64,000 nucleotides of DNA from Porites lobata (GCA_942486035.1 CALNXK010000081.1:2007501-2071500); one strand, 5' to 3'; counted from the stretch's first letter, positions 9,110-21,740 are shown. Notes: generated by a model from the letters alone, not told the origin. Numbers and translations are program-made.

Positions 9110-12100
9110 ATGGCGGAATTTTATCTTCGCTACTATGTGGGTCATAAAGGAAAATTTGGCCACGAGTTTCTGGAATTCGAATTTCGACCGGATGGTAAGC
9201 TTAGTCAGCCTTTTATGCAAGGAATTCAATGGTTTTAGAATAGTCACATGGCTTATTTTCTCGTCTTCAGGCAAACTTCGGTATGCTAACAATTCGAACT
9301 ACAAGAACGATGTCATGATTCGAAAAGAGGTAAGAGCTGGTATATGCCATTTATGTAACTTCACACGTTTAATTCCTAGTTGTAACTGTAATAGCATAAC
9401 ATCGATTAACCTGTAGCGACGTCAATTCTTAAGAATTACCGTACGTGACTCACAAGCAACGATAAGCACATTAAGCAGAAGACTTGACATATTCAATTCT
9501 GCAGGGCTTTTAAGAAATTATAGTTACATGTTCAGTTAGCTAAGAGAACTTGAAAAAGTACTTCAACACCTCCATATTTCACGTGATAATCGCAGTAACA
9601 CATAGTAATGTGGTGCTGCGTTTGCGAATTCTGTAGCGTACGCAAGGTCTTTTAGAGTTAGAAGTTTAGCTTTTTGTTTGAGATTCTGGGCCCGGTTCCT
9701 GAAAGGCCGATTTGCTCCAATCCAGGATTAAAATTTTGCTCCACTTTCTGTATTTACCTCCCTATGCATTAATTGCTTAGAGTAACATTTTGTGTTATCA
9801 TTTCTTTTTTTCTAGGTAAAGGCACAACAGTATTTTGTAAGCTCTAGGTACATGTTCTTGGACAAGACCTTGCTTAAAACTTGGCTTAATCCTGGGTTAA
9901 ACTTAACCATCTTTCGAGGAATCGGGCCCAGGACGTTTTCTTGCTCGTTGGCTTGTTTCAGATAACTCGCACTTTTAAGAACGAAATCTGAAATAATGCA
10001 TGGGCAAACTGGCGAAATCAATATGCGAATTTCATGTCAAAATCTGAATTTTTCTAGAGAGAAAAATATCAAGAATGTTTATTCCCTCTTGACTCCTGAA
10101 AATTTTCAAGCAGTAAATGTACTGTAAGCTTACTTTTTCAGTCTTGTCCTGGCTGGGATATTCTGTGGTCAGGGAGATTTTCATGATTAGCCAGAAGAGA
10201 TCAGAAGCAGTGAGTTAAGGCCCGGTTCAACAACAAACTTTTCATGTACTGAAGTTAATACCTATTTGGTTGACATAAGGGATGTAAGTTTGACAGTTGA
10301 TTCAGAAGTCTAACTCAACTAGTCAGACTTAATTCATTTTCACAATGTACAATTATGATCTACAATGCTAACCAGTCAAAATAAATTAAGGCAATTGATG
10401 CGTTTGATTCAGCACATGAAAAGTTTGATGTTTGAAGTGAAGTTACTCCACAGTCAAAATTCCCATGTGGGCCACTTGAACTCGATTTGTGGGTCGACCC
10501 TAATTAGAAATGTTGGACTTTATTGATTCAAACATCAATCTTTTCATATACTTAATTGGAGGGATTAGGTTCGGTATATGGGAATTACGATGTTTGAACT
10601 GGGCATAAGATGCTTCTGTGACTGATTCTGTAAGAATAATAGTCTTGCGTCGTCCCATTCTTCATGGAAACATTGTTCGCAAAAACATTGCCTGTGAATT
10701 CCCAATAAGTTAGCACTGGGTCTCCCAGGATGACTCTTAGGAGATTTTTCTACAACAAATAAATTTCTTTTAAACAGGCATTTGTACACAAGGCTGTCAT
10801 GGATGAACTAAAAAGAATCATAGAAGACAGTGAGGTTTGTAAATAATAATAGTAATGACAATAATGATAATGATGATGACAATGACGGCAAAAACGATGA
10901 TGATAATAAGAATAAAAATAAGATAAATCTTGAATTCCACAACAGTGTACCTTAAGCTTTGGAGAAACAACCATTTAACAAAGCAAGAGGACACTCATGA
11001 AATAAATCAAAGGAAAGTGTCTTCATTTATAAAGAAATTACCTTCACAGGTACGTGTTATGAGTAAAAAAACAGTGTGAACTACTTGCCTGCTTAAATTA
11101 GACCTTAATGGATGGAGGGTACCACCCAACCATCTATCCTTTTCCTGGCTAAGAGCAAAGAAACACAAAGACTCAGGAAAGGATACTTCTCTTTTTTTGT
11201 TTCAAGATAAAGAAGGGAAACACAACCATGAAATATCTTAACCCGGTTTAAGCCCAAAATGGTTGGCATTAAGGGGTTGTTTGATACCAGAATCTCTTAC
11301 AACCTTACCCTTTATGTTTTTAATACCCCTTTATATCTTGTAAAGGAGAGTAACTCCTTCTTTCTGGAATAAATTACTATCAGAACTAGAAATCAATGCT
11401 GTAAACATGGCTACCTCATGTCAGTTTGCTTTGTATTGTAGCTTACTATTTTCATTTGTCTGTAGATTCTTCAAGAAGATGACAAACTTTGGCCACAACC
11501 TGACAGGGTTGGTAGACAAGTAAGTGTGAATGATTTAAAAAATATTTCTTTATTACAATTCCATCTCAGGTCCAAATGACCAAAAGTTTTCCTCAAAACA
11601 GGTTTGGTTCTTAAATTTTTTTTTCAAAAGTAGGTTGAGTTTGATCGTCCAGCTGAACGTAGTCCTGAATAGGACTGTTGTTGTTGACTGACAGATGACC
11701 AATAACATCGCGACGTAATTGACCAATCAGATCAATAACCAGAGTATAATACCATCAACTGACATGATACAACTCACTTTGACTCTGAAGATGACTACCG
11801 CACAGGTTGTCGAAACGTCAGTCACTGTCAACAACAACAGTCCTATTCAGGACTACGTTCACCTGGACAATCAAACTCAACCTACTTTAAAATTTTTTTT
11901 GTTGCAATTTGTTTTTTATGTAGGGAGGGATTCCCCTGTTTATTTTCCCCTGTATTAAAAAACACTCTTAAAATGTCATAGCCTGCATTGCAGGCATATT
12001 TTTTTGGCAAGCGAAAGCTGCTTGTTTATTTTCATAATCCCATGGCAGCCATCTTTGATTCTATCACTGAGAAAGATTATGGAGAGTAGAAAAATTAACC

Positions 12101-13738
12101 CTTGAGGTAGGTATTAGAGTTCAAGAGAAGGAAATGGGGGAGGAGAGGGGTAAAAAATAATATGCCTCAAGAAATAAAGGATTTCACGCTTCAAATTTTG
12201 AAACAAATTTTGGTAAAAAAGTGCATACTATACATCAGTAAATACTAGCTGTATTGATTGAAGAAAACATTGGAATTTACAGGAACTGGAAATTGTCATG
12301 GGTGAACAGCACATTTCATTCACAACTGCTAAGATTGGCTCTCTTATTGATGTCAATCAGTGCAAGTAAGTCATGTTATTTAATTATGTTCATTGATTAT
12401 TGTTATTTCTGTGGTGATCAATCATCATGAGCCTGTGTTTTTTTTTTCTTTTTTGCCCAATGCACCCTTTTTTATGGATCCAATTCAAGAGAAAAAAATA
12501 GATATCATGAGAGAGCATGTCATTACAGTTTTTTGAGACAACACGTTTTTGGAAGCTTTCACTATTTTCAGGCTTAAGAAAAATAAAAATCCCATTGGTC
12601 AAACGCATTGGCTATGGGCATTCTGCAAAATCCACCCCAAAACAGGGCTCAAAATTGCGACTGATACAGTCGCCAATGCAGCTGACATTTTCTCCCTGCG
12701 ACTAAAAATTCTGGTTGTGTCGCCACTTTGGCGACCAGATTTCTTTATGATTTAGATTTAAAATAATTAAAAGAGTAAAGTTAAAACAAACATTTCATCT
12801 TATGGTGCTTTGCTTTCGTCATAAAAATGTGCCAAATTGCATAAACAAAGCCAGTCTACAACCAAATTTATACTTACTTTTGTCCGCAATATTTTGTGTT
12901 GCTTCCCTACCCGTTCATATACTTCAACCATTGAAATCGATACCATTTCATATACCTGAGGCCTGAAAAAGGTACCTCTTTCGGGCGGAGCCTCCCCGTA
13001 TACGCTATTGTGAGGAGTATCCCCCACCACGTTTGTTTTAATTACGAATAGCCCTGTGATGCAATGCCAATTTATAATGGCTCTGAAGTAGAGCACAAAT
13101 TTCTTCTTCTGCACCCCCAGTGAATATTAATCCTAGAGTTGCAGTTTGGCCACTGAAATTCTCATTGTAGGAAACAGCTAGGGCTGAAAGCGAGGTTTTA
13201 GCCAGAAGGGTGTATAGCTGTCCTATGGATGCCCATTTTTGGAAGAAATACATGCCTTCTGGACGGCCAGTTTTCAATGTCTGGCTAAAATCCTGGCTGA
13301 AAGGATGCATAGTCTCTACTATAGTGCAAAATGTTTTGAGCAGTTTATGTTTTTGCTCTACATAATTTGGTCTGACAAGCATTCCATTTTCATACTGGTT
13401 GCTTCCAGTTATTGTTTACAAGGTGTTTTCTACCCAGTGAGAGTTGTCCATAGCATAATGAAATGTGTTTACACAAAGACCAGTCATTTGTTACCTTTGC
13501 AATCGTGGTTCTTCATTGAGGTCTAGACAAGAATCTGTGTATTACTTGGCAGATGGTAATCACTAGGGTAAATTTCATCTTCGAGGTAGGCTACTTTTTA
13601 ATGTGCTAAGGTAATTTCTTTTTTTAATTTTTTTCCAGGGATCCTGATGGCTTGAGATGTTTTTATTATTTAGTTCAAGATCTCAAGTGCATGGTGTTTT
13701 CACTGATTGGGCTTCATTTCAAGATCAAACCCATCTAA
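9110..13738 (+). CDS. magoh: Mago nashi homologue, exon junction complex core subunit (145 aa, 6 exons)
   Basis: Exons 9110-9194, 9271-9329, 10778-10834, 11466-11519, 12283-12365 and 13639-13738, all with GT-AG introns and continuous phase, sum to 438 bases. The protein begins [20 protein letters not shown] and ends with [12 protein letters not shown], nearly identical to human MAGOH (146 aa) along its length. Other family signatures are [35 protein letters not shown] and [16 protein letters not shown]. Mago forms an obligate heterodimer with RBM8A/Y14. The pair clamps eIF4A3 on spliced mRNA about 20-24 nt upstream of exon junctions and acts in nonsense-mediated decay and mRNA localisation (family knowledge). 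The start is the only ATG giving the conserved N-terminus, in the context TCAATATGGCGG. The introns hold several MITEs. The transposon ending at 8930 puts foreign DNA within 180 bases of the ATG, so it may contribute to the promoter. No defect seen. Confidence 0.97.
9686..9931. repeat. MITE with CTGGGCCCGGTTCCT-type ends, magoh intron 2
   Basis: The left arm starts CTGGGCCCGGTTCCTGAAAG and continues to CAATCCAGGATTAAA. The right arm is its inverted copy (CTTAATCCTGGGTTAAAC through ATCGGGCCCAG). About 246 bp in all, no coding potential. The element at 38291-38531 has closely related ends, so this is one dispersed family. No clear target duplication. Confidence 0.7.
10225..10437. repeat. foldback repeat, magoh intron 2
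   Basis: Inverted arms GTTCAACAACAAACTTTTCA (left) and TGAAAAGTTTGATGTTTGAA (right) are separated by about 150 bp. A third, direct arm-like sequence (TTCAAACATCAATCTTTTCA) follows near 10530, suggesting a decayed or nested family member. Confidence 0.55.
11627..11888. repeat. 262-bp foldback MITE, magoh intron 4
   Basis: Arms of about 60 bp: AAAGTAGGTTGAGTTTGATC at the left and its reverse complement ending CAACCTACTTT at the right. The arms also contain GTCCTGAATAGGACTGTTGT. The centre holds GAAGATGACTACCGCACAGG and GTCGAAACGTCAGTC. One arm plus adjoining sequence recurs at about 40897-41110 in an intron of the E3 ligase gene, where the second arm is missing. Confidence 0.75.
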
Positions 13739-16204
13739 ATGATCGCTCATGTAACATCTCTATCATGAACTCTATTTAAGTGTTTTTTAGTTTAATACCT
13801 CCTAAAGTTGCTTGTCAATACCTTGTGTAAGTTTGTCGTGAACTGACTTTTTGCCTTTGAAATCAAGGTACTAAGAATGTTCTTGCATTGAATGTCATCA
13901 TTCAGAACAGTTTTTCCTCTCGAAATAAGTTTTTCGTGTTGCATGTTATATCTCACTCTTCTTGCCATCTTACATTGGTGCTGAACAAGTCAGAAGTGAC
14001 ACTACACAAGTCAGCTTGCAAATGCTAACCTTTCTGGCTGTAAAAACGCATGTATTTGCATTCTCTACACGACACTACTGTTGTAGATTTTACATGTTGT
14101 ACGTCTTTGACCGTGCCAGTCAGAACTTCGACTAAAACTCTTCTATTCCCCCAATTTTATGTTGATAAAATCAAGTTGACTTCTATCTTGTGCATGTTGT
14201 TTTTAACCCTAGTTTATACAATCCATTTGACAGTTAATTTCTAAGTCATTATCTACTGTTGAATAGAAAAGCAAGAGTGTTTTCAAAATGTCTTACAATA
14301 AGTGCATTTAAGAGGTGTAAGACCTGCCTAAACAGTAATTCAACAGGTTTATTGAACAGTTTTAAAACTAGAAGTCTTTGTATCTGAATGGAAACTCATT
14401 AAACATTCATTTCTTACAATAACTCAGCATTTTCTCCCCACCCCTCCTCTCTGACAGACAATGTCTTGCGTATATGGCTATATATATCCTTCGTACAATC
14501 TTGAAAAGGTCTTGAATTTTAGTAGTCGTCTTGAAAAGTCCTCGAATTTGGTTAAGGTCTTGAAAAGTCCTTAAAATTCACAACCTTGTCTACGCCAGAC
14601 ACCTTTTTCTTTAAAATTAGATTATTTTGCCAAAGAAAATTTGGCTCATCCTTGGTGTAAGAACCTGAAAAAACTCACCAGTAACGTAAAAAAAATCATT
14701 GTGGATGAACAACTATTTGTTTCTTTATGTCAAATGCTATGTCTTTACCTTAGATGTGATTTCAAGTCATACTCAGTCATTTTGCAAAGTCGTGCGTGTT
14801 GCAAGAAGTAGTACCAAATAATGTGTTCATCGATGGCCGCGGAAGTGAAAGTCGTAAATGACTCGGCCATGACGTGTTTTAGCCAAAAGGGTGATCAAAG
14901 AAGGTTGAAGAATGCCGATTTATTAAATAAATCTTAGTCCTTGAAAACTGTAATTTGTCCTTAAAAAATCCTTGAAAAGTCCTTTGAATTTGTTTGTTTG
15001 GAGTTGTATGATCCATGTATATACCTTAAATCCTCTATTAAGTTCCGCCGGGGGGACTTCTAGTTAGTAAATAACCATCCCGGATCAGTCCACACGAAGT
15101 TTTACAGTCATGATTGGTTAATACAGCCTATCATTTATTACTTAGTGAAGAATAATGAGGGCGGGGGTGGGGGGGGCGGCTTAATAGAGAGGGGGGCTTA
15201 TCAACTTTCTTCCCCTGAAAAGGGGGACGTATTAGGGGGAGGAGGCTTATTTGAGAGGGGGTGAAGGCTTAATAGAGGATTTACGGTATATGAAAAAGGA
15301 AAGAAGAAAGATACACGGAAAGAAGGGGGAAATGTCAATAAGTCAGCGACAGAAGTTAAATCGACCCAGAATTTCAGCGCCTTGGCAATGAGGTCCTCGA
15401 TTTTGGACTAAACAAAAGATACCTCATCTTTTTTCCCCACTGTTAGATCCATAACTTGTGGAGAATCTTGTTCCCACACCTGGGCAAAATAATCTATGAG
15501 CCCTGGGAAAAAATATAAACACAGTCAAGTCCTTTTACTAATGAAAGCGAAAGATCGTGTGGTTTTGTGTTATCTAAGAGGCCTTCAGGCAACTAACTTG
15601 TTATGGCCTTTTTGTGGTCGTATTTAATTCGAATTAAATTTTTCATGAGATCCTTTTAAATGTTAATTTGTTTTGACTTTCAGTGGTACAACACTTAAGA
15701 AATTTCCAACCTTTAGCTCGCCCAAATAGAACTGCTGCTTCAATCGATTACAATATTTCTTCTCCCTTACTCTTTCAAGAATGCAAGCTAATGCATAACT
15801 GATTTCTCTAGGAATACGAAGAGAAATTTCCACGACCATGTTTATTTTATCATCGTCGTTTTGAATACTCTAGCAGCAGAAAAAAATACAATATCATCAA
15901 CGAGTTTTTTAAAAAAAATCTTACAATCATTTCTAAATTGCAGGGTATCTGTGTTCCTCTAGGAGATTTTAATGAAATACATTCTCATTTGTTTTATTTT
16001 AATATCGAACACAATATGAGGCTTATACTACTTGTCAAAACCTGCCAATCACAAAAGAATACGACGGTAGAAGCTACTAGAGTCCAGACAGCAATTAGGA
16101 GAAAACATCAGTTCTTGCCAAGTAATGCACAAATTTGGCATGTCGTTTTCAGTACTAGAGGAAGAAATAAGAAAACTCTGCCAACTTATGAAACCGTGAC
16201 TGGA
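13739..16204. other. intergenic region with dispersed repeats
   Basis: 3' flank of magoh and 5' flank of the SEA-domain gene. About 14495-14585 and 14935-14990 carry runs of CTTGAAAAGTCCTTGAATTT-like repeats, also present at 37090-37210. A 275-bp TIR element is at 15018-15292. The reading frame open from 15938 is real coding only from 16205 onward. Nothing else is supported. Confidence 0.5.
15018..15292. repeat. 275-bp element with 24-bp TIRs (ATATACC..CTCTATTAAG)
   Basis: The left end ATATACCTTAAATCCTCTAT and the right end, reverse complement ATATACCGTAAATCCTCTAT, differ at one base in 24. The interior is G-rich (GAGGGCGGGGGTGGGGGGGG near 15157). Related sequence with CCTCTATTAAGCCCC and ACTAACTGG segments recurs at 42060-42440 in the opposite orientation. 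Non-coding dispersed repeat. Confidence 0.65.
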
Positions 16205-19200
16205 ATGGTGGAGCAGTTGAACTTTGCGTTCCTTGTGTTTGTTAGTTTTTCCTGTGTCTTTGAAATGTCCAGGTGTGTAACACACAGATACGGCCGAAAC
16301 GGTAAGCATTTTGTTGATTCAGTTCCAAATGTTTATGCGGGTACATGCAAAAGCAAAATAGCCCAGCAAATCTCGCGTTATCTTGAAAAGATTTTTTTTG
16401 CAGAAACAATTTTTAGCGAATATTACTGAAAAGTAGGATTGCTTTGAACTGGTCGAAACTTAGATATAGTTACGCTGTATGTTGAGAAAAAATACCTGAC
16501 AAACCGCGAGGGATGAGTGTAGAAATGAAAGAGAAAGAACTAACAGTGAGCGAAAAAAAGTAGCAAAACTAAAAACAGAAGACCACAACACAAATGTCTT
16601 TGATAAGTGTTTCAATCTGTTTTCGCACGAAAACGTAGTTCCTTGTGGAAAAGTTTTAATAGAGATATAATTTTTGTTCGTTTCAGAACACAGTTCGTGC
16701 ATTTTTTTTTTAGTAATGAATATGACCAAGCGTCTAAAAAATATTCTCACCACTGAGCTACTTCGCATTCGTATTAGAATCTGTTAGGAGAAAAAGAAAG
16801 TTGATCTTGAATATTACAACTGTAAATGATTATCAATCTGGGTTAAATTATTGATGGGGAAGCTTGTCATTGAATCGAAGGTCAGTTAAATAACTGGCAA
16901 AGTCACAGGTCGTCTTAATGCGCATTGAAAATGCCATATGTTTGCTTTGGTGGTTTTGAAAACTATTCGTCGAAACAAAACCGTTGCGAATTCTTTCCTG
17001 TGGAGTACCGATAACTATACAGACCCCTTGAAAGAGACTATTATATAAAAAACAAGTTAGAAATCAGTCGATTCGTTAACGTGTATTGCTTTTTTATAAC
17101 AACAAAAAAAGCAATTCACGTTGTTATCATGGGAGGAGCTTTACAACAGGAGTTGCGATGGAAGCCGTGTTAGCCCTTTCGGGCCCTTTTACAGAACGCA
17201 GGGATTTCAATAAAAATTGAAGTAGCCAGCAGGTTTGCCTAGAGTAACCGACTGCATCAACAAGGGGCCGTTGGTCCTCTTTTTCTATGGGGGAGGGAAG
17301 GGGTCTGGGCGGCGCGTTCTTCCCTAGAAAATTTTGAAATTTCAAAGCCCTAAAACGCGGCGAGTTTCAGGGTTCTGGGGACTAAATTTGAGGACAAAAG
17401 AGCGTGTTTTTCATTCAAGAAAATCTAGCTTTTAATTTATCAGTCACACGATCAAGTCCTACAAGCAATGAACAAATGATGAGAACTAAATTACGTACAT
17501 TTCTGACATTTGCACGTAAACAAATTCTGCGTAAACCTATAAAGAAACTTGCGAAAAAATGACTGAAATATAGAGTTCACATAACCAAAGCATAACGCAA
17601 AACCAGTGGGCCTTTATGAAAACATATCATTGATACGTTATCATTCATATTTTATGATATATTTTTTGCTCACAACGTTATTCAAACTAGTTGCTTCTTC
17701 TTTCTAGAAAAAAAGTAGCCGACCTCTATGAGCAAAGTAGCCGACGCGATTTGTCGGCCGTCGGTGCTTATTGAAACTCCTGAGAACGTAATATCAGATT
17801 TCTCTACCATTTCCTATACCTGATGCTTGAAACAGGTAACCTTTGGTGCGGAGCCACCCGGTATTGGCCCGCATAGGTACCCCTCGGGTTTATAGAGATG
17901 TCCGTGTGGTGGGATTGGATTATTAGGGAAGATTTAGCAAAGACAATATCCTTAGAAGTAGAATCAAACTGTAATGAACAAAATTTAATTTCCTACAGTA
18001 AATGAATCGATGGTCGACAAAATTGGAATTGGTCCAACAAATGCCAGATCAAATGCCTCATCGTCTGCGAAGAGGCTGTATTTAGCTCAGTTTTTGGAAA
18101 GTGCTATAAAGTGGAAGAGGGTTTTTACCAACCCAGACAGCGCTGCCTATATTGAAGAAGCGTCAGCGATGGAAGACTTTCTTGAGATGGTGTTTAATGC
18201 TTCTTCTGATATCAAAGGCTGGAATGTCTTTGAGTTGTCCAAGTGGTCAACTAACGTCGGTTTTGCTGTTAAGTTCAGCGTACACGTGGAAACGTCCAGG
18301 AACTTCTCAATTCAACAGCTGGCTATTATCCTGGAGGACGCGATGAAGACCGGCGTAATAGGAAGTACGATGTATAAAATATATTTATGGGAATTGGATT
18401 CAGATTCAGATTGGATAGCGAGTCAAGAGTCCACAGCGTCTGCTACCCTTGCTCTGGGAATAACAACAGCAGTATCACCGATATTAACCATTCTTCCGGA
18501 GTCAATAACAGAGTTGTCAACTTTCACCATAGCCGACTCCTTGCCTGTTTTAACGACACCTCAAATGTCATCCTCCGAGTTAACACTGCACGGAAGAACA
18601 ACCATATCAAACGCCTCTCCAGTTTCGATATCAGCAGCGCCAGCCTCCATCAGGATATCGGGCAGAAGCGCTCATTCGATCCATATCCCTGAATCTGACG
18701 GCACCACGACAAAAAGACCATCAAGTGTGAAGACGTTCAGCGTTTCCATGAAAATCGGCCGTTATAAATATGATCAAGAAATGGCCAATCCACGAAGTGA
18801 AATTTTTCAGAAAACAGCTTACGAGATCGAGAGCGCCCTCAGAAATATTTTCCGGAAACAACTGAGCAACTTTGTTGCAGTAAGAGTGTTTAAGCTGGAG
18901 CAGGGAAGTGTCATCGTGTCATACAATGTTCACCTGGCTTCATCCTCTAAACAAAAGTCGTCTGACGTGCAAAACATCATCACAACCAACGCAGAAAATG
19001 GTGAGCTGCAGCATTTGAAGGTCAGTGGTGTGGTTGTTACACAGGTGGAAGATGACAAAAGCAGTGACAGTAGATCAACTTCTACATTTATCTACATTTT
19101 GTGTGGCGTGGGAGGCCTCCTGGCTATTGGCATCATCGTTCTGGTATTTTCAAAGGTGAGATTAGGAAATAGGTTTGGCTGTTGTTTTCTAAAAGTAAAA

Positions 19201-19995
19201 GGGAATATAATTCTTAAGGCTAGGTAAAAGCCGTAGAATGGTGAATAACTTCGAGTTGCACTCTAAGGCGGAGTTTTGTACTTGTTGTGTTTCTAACGAT
19301 TTATAGTAGAAAATCAACTAGACTGATTTACAAATAAACAAACGAGCGAGAAACAACAATGCGAATCAGTTCTTCATACACTTTGTTCAAAAGTGAAAAC
19401 AAAAGGTCCGAGCCCCTGATGACAAGTAATTTAAGTCCCAGTGCCCGCGCACCAGTAAATTTAACAGTAGATAAACTTTCAGATCGGAACATGTTGAAAG
19501 CCTAGTCAGCACAAAGTCAGGCACAAACCCTGGTTAAAAGGCGTGCTCTCTCACTCACAATTTTTCTTGTTAACCGGGGTTGAAAGAGGAGTTAAACAAA
19601 AGCTTTTACCAGTCGAAGCCGATTCCATTACCTAGCTAATCTGGCTGGCTCAATTCAAGTAGGGAGGCTAGACAATTTTTATGGCCAATTAGTTGACAAC
19701 AGCCATTATCAACTAAGCGAACCATTCAAAACGGAAAGCAAGTATGTAAGCCGCTGAAACGTGCATAAACCGGCTTGTCATGAGTGAATCAGGATTCAAG
19801 TTTTCAAGTTATCTCGTTTCCAAAGGCCTTAGCCTCTGGTGACGAGAACGGCGGGAGGGGGGAGGAGGGGAAGGAGGGGGAAGGGTGTGGCTTATACTTA
19901 TTCTGTTTTTTATTTCGTTTCAGTATCGAGACTGCAGCAAAAGGAATCAGGTTCGCACCATAAGTTCAAACGCAATGGCTGATACAAACATGTGA
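16205..19995 (+). CDS. single-pass membrane protein with two SEA-like domains (441 aa, 3 exons)
   Basis: Exon 1 (16205-16301) gives MVEQLNFAFLVFVSFSCVFE, a good signal peptide, and ends in phase 1 at AACG|GTAAGC. Exon 2 (17999-19155, acceptor TTTCCTACAG) enters in the complementary phase. Exon 3 (19924-19995) encodes the end of a short cytoplasmic tail with stop TGA at 19993. Total 1326 bases. Residues about 45-125 form a degenerate SEA-like domain lacking the cleavage motif. A Ser/Thr-rich, probably O-glycosylated linker follows to about 270. A second SEA domain (about 274-345) carries G-S-V-I-V with G335-S336, the canonical autoproteolysis site of mucin-type SEA domains. A transmembrane helix (STFIYILCGVGGLLAIGIIV) spans about 393-415. 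Such proteins occur on epithelial surfaces and among adhesion receptors. The specific ligand is unknown. An extra small exon in the 1.7-kb intron 1 cannot be excluded. Confidence 0.75.
17330..17790. repeat. dispersed repeat shared with 26670-26890
   Basis: The segment with GCATGTTTTTCATTCAAGAA-like sequence (here GCGTGTTTTTCATTC), TTATCAGTCACACGA, AACAAATGATGAGAAC and TTACGTACATTTCTGAC recurs in the same order in intron 2 of the E3 ligase gene. Both copies continue into a stretch mentioning CGGTGCTTATTGAAAC or CTGGTGCTTATAAG. The divergence indicates an old non-coding repeat family of at least 200 bp. It lies in intron 1 of the SEA gene. Confidence 0.6.
19851..19888 (+). other. G-quadruplex-prone purine tract in SEA-gene intron 2
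   Basis: Four or more runs of at least three G (GGGAGGGGGGAGGAGGGG and on) lie in the sense strand about 40-70 bases before the acceptor of the last exon. The pattern satisfies the usual G4 motif in the nascent RNA. An effect on splicing is only a possibility. Confidence 0.45.
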
Positions 19996-21036
19996 TTATG
20001 TGCACAAATAATGAAGCTTATCGAAAGTCGTCTATTAACGCCTTTAATTACTAAATGAATATTTAACAATTATGAATGACGCTGGGTATCTGAAGAATTA
20101 TGGACGGCCTAGGCGGATAACACTCTCCGAGATCGCCATAATTGTTCATATGATACGAAAGCCGAATTCAATAATTGTTTTATTATTTATTCAAAATAAT
20201 TCCTAGTTTAAAAACATGGCTGAAACATGCTTACCTCCATCGATCCATCGATGTTAAGTTCATCTTCGATAGTGCACATTTAGGGTTGATCAGCTCCGCA
20301 AATATTCTCCAAATAGCAGATGTTGCCCTTGGAGTTGTCTTCTTGCTGTTCTTGCCATGCTTTTAGCTATTTTTTCGCCTTTTTCTTACTCTTGAAACGA
20401 GTAAAATGTCCGCCGTTTTTCCAGCACGAGGAGCCGCAAGAGGTGATATTTTTGCACGGCATCTGGCGGCACATCAAAGAATTTGGAATTGAAGGGCAAA
20501 TTCCTAGAATATCTTCGCCAGTTAAGCTAGAGAAAAGGTGTTAAAAAACCTCAGGATCCAAAACAACACGTCAATCAAAATATCACTTGGACCTTTTCGC
20601 TAATGAAGAGCTATCACGCGGCTAAGCTTGAATTAGACATATATTGAAATATGAACTTGTGTCAATAAAGTATCTTAAGTGAGTGGGAATCGCTCCTAGT
20701 TAAAAAACTGGTTCACGGGAATATGCATCTCTTCTAGTTAAGAGAAGGGAATCAGAACTGCTTTTCATGCAGGAACAGGTTTTCTTCGGGTAACTACAAA
20801 ACTTCAGCTTATTTCACTTCTTGACATTGTCAAAGCGCATTTTGTAAAGATAACTTTTTTCGCTTTATCAGCTTTTTTTATATTATATTCCATTAATGTT
20901 TAACCTCCCTCAAAAAGCAAAATAATATAAATGCTGTTGTTAAAAAAAGCGTTTTACCTGTTTTCGTGAATTCGTTACCCAAAGATCACTATGCTCAAAG
21001 GACAGGGCAAAATTTCCAGGAGAGAGGCGTTAATTT
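19996..21036. other. 3' flank of the SEA-domain gene, no gene seen
   Basis: AT-rich sequence. A possible polyadenylation signal AATAAA lies near 20664. The short open frames at 20175-20544 overlap in different frames and show no family resemblance, so they are not called. Confidence 0.4.
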
Positions 21037-21740
21037 TTTTCCCACGAGATTACAAAGAGAAAATGCAATGATTATTATTGTAACCATCAGGTATACTCTA
21101 CCCACGAGGTTACGGACAGCAAATGCAGCGATTATTTTTAATGTAACCATCAGGTATGTTCTACCCACGAGGTTACAAAGAGAAAATTCAATGATTATTA
21201 TTAACGTAACCTTCAGGTATGTTCTACCCACGAGGTTACAGAGAGCAAATGCGGTGATTAACATTATTATTAAATGTAACCGTCAGGTATATTCTACCCA
21301 CGAGGTTACAAAGGGAAAATGCAATGATTATTATTAACGTAACCTTCAGGTATGTTCTACCCACGAAGTTACAGAGAGCAAATGCAGTGATTATTATTAA
21401 ATGTAACCGTCAGGTATATTCTACCCACGAGGTTACGTATAGCAAATGCAGTGATATTATTAATGTAACCATCAGGTATGTTCTACCCACGAGGTCACAA
21501 AGAGAAAGTGTAATGATTATTATGAACGTAACCTTCAGGTATGTTCTACCCACGAGGTTACAGAGAGCAAAAGCAGTGATTATTATTTTCAATGTAACCA
21601 TCAGGTATGTTCTACCCACGAGGTTACAAAGAGAAAATGCAATGATTATCATTAACGTAACCTTCGGGTATGTTCTACCCACGAGGTTACAGAGAGCATG
21701 CAAATGCAGTAACAATTATTAGATTTTAGTGCAACTATCA
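21037..21740. repeat. minisatellite, ~63-bp unit, 11 copies in alternating A/B types
   Basis: Eleven copies of a 61-68-bp unit with the core CTACCCACGAGGTTAC, then GTAACC(A/T/G)TCAGGTAT. Two variants alternate: type A after the core reads ACAAAGAGAAAATGCAATG, type B ACAGAGAGCAAATGCAGTG. The order is A B A B A B B A B A B. The array therefore grew largely as a ~127-bp dimer (higher-order repeat). Open frames on both strands through it are incidental. Confidence 0.9.

Noticed and set aside
15938..16204. 5' part of the 163-codon frame before the SEA-gene signal exon
   Set aside because: It is merely open. The ATG at 16205 gives a signal peptide, and residues before it resemble nothing and begin at a non-ATG.
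20966..21722. ORFs on both strands (FRYVLPTRLQREN-like repeats)
   Set aside because: Incidental frames through the 63-bp minisatellite, open on both strands at once.
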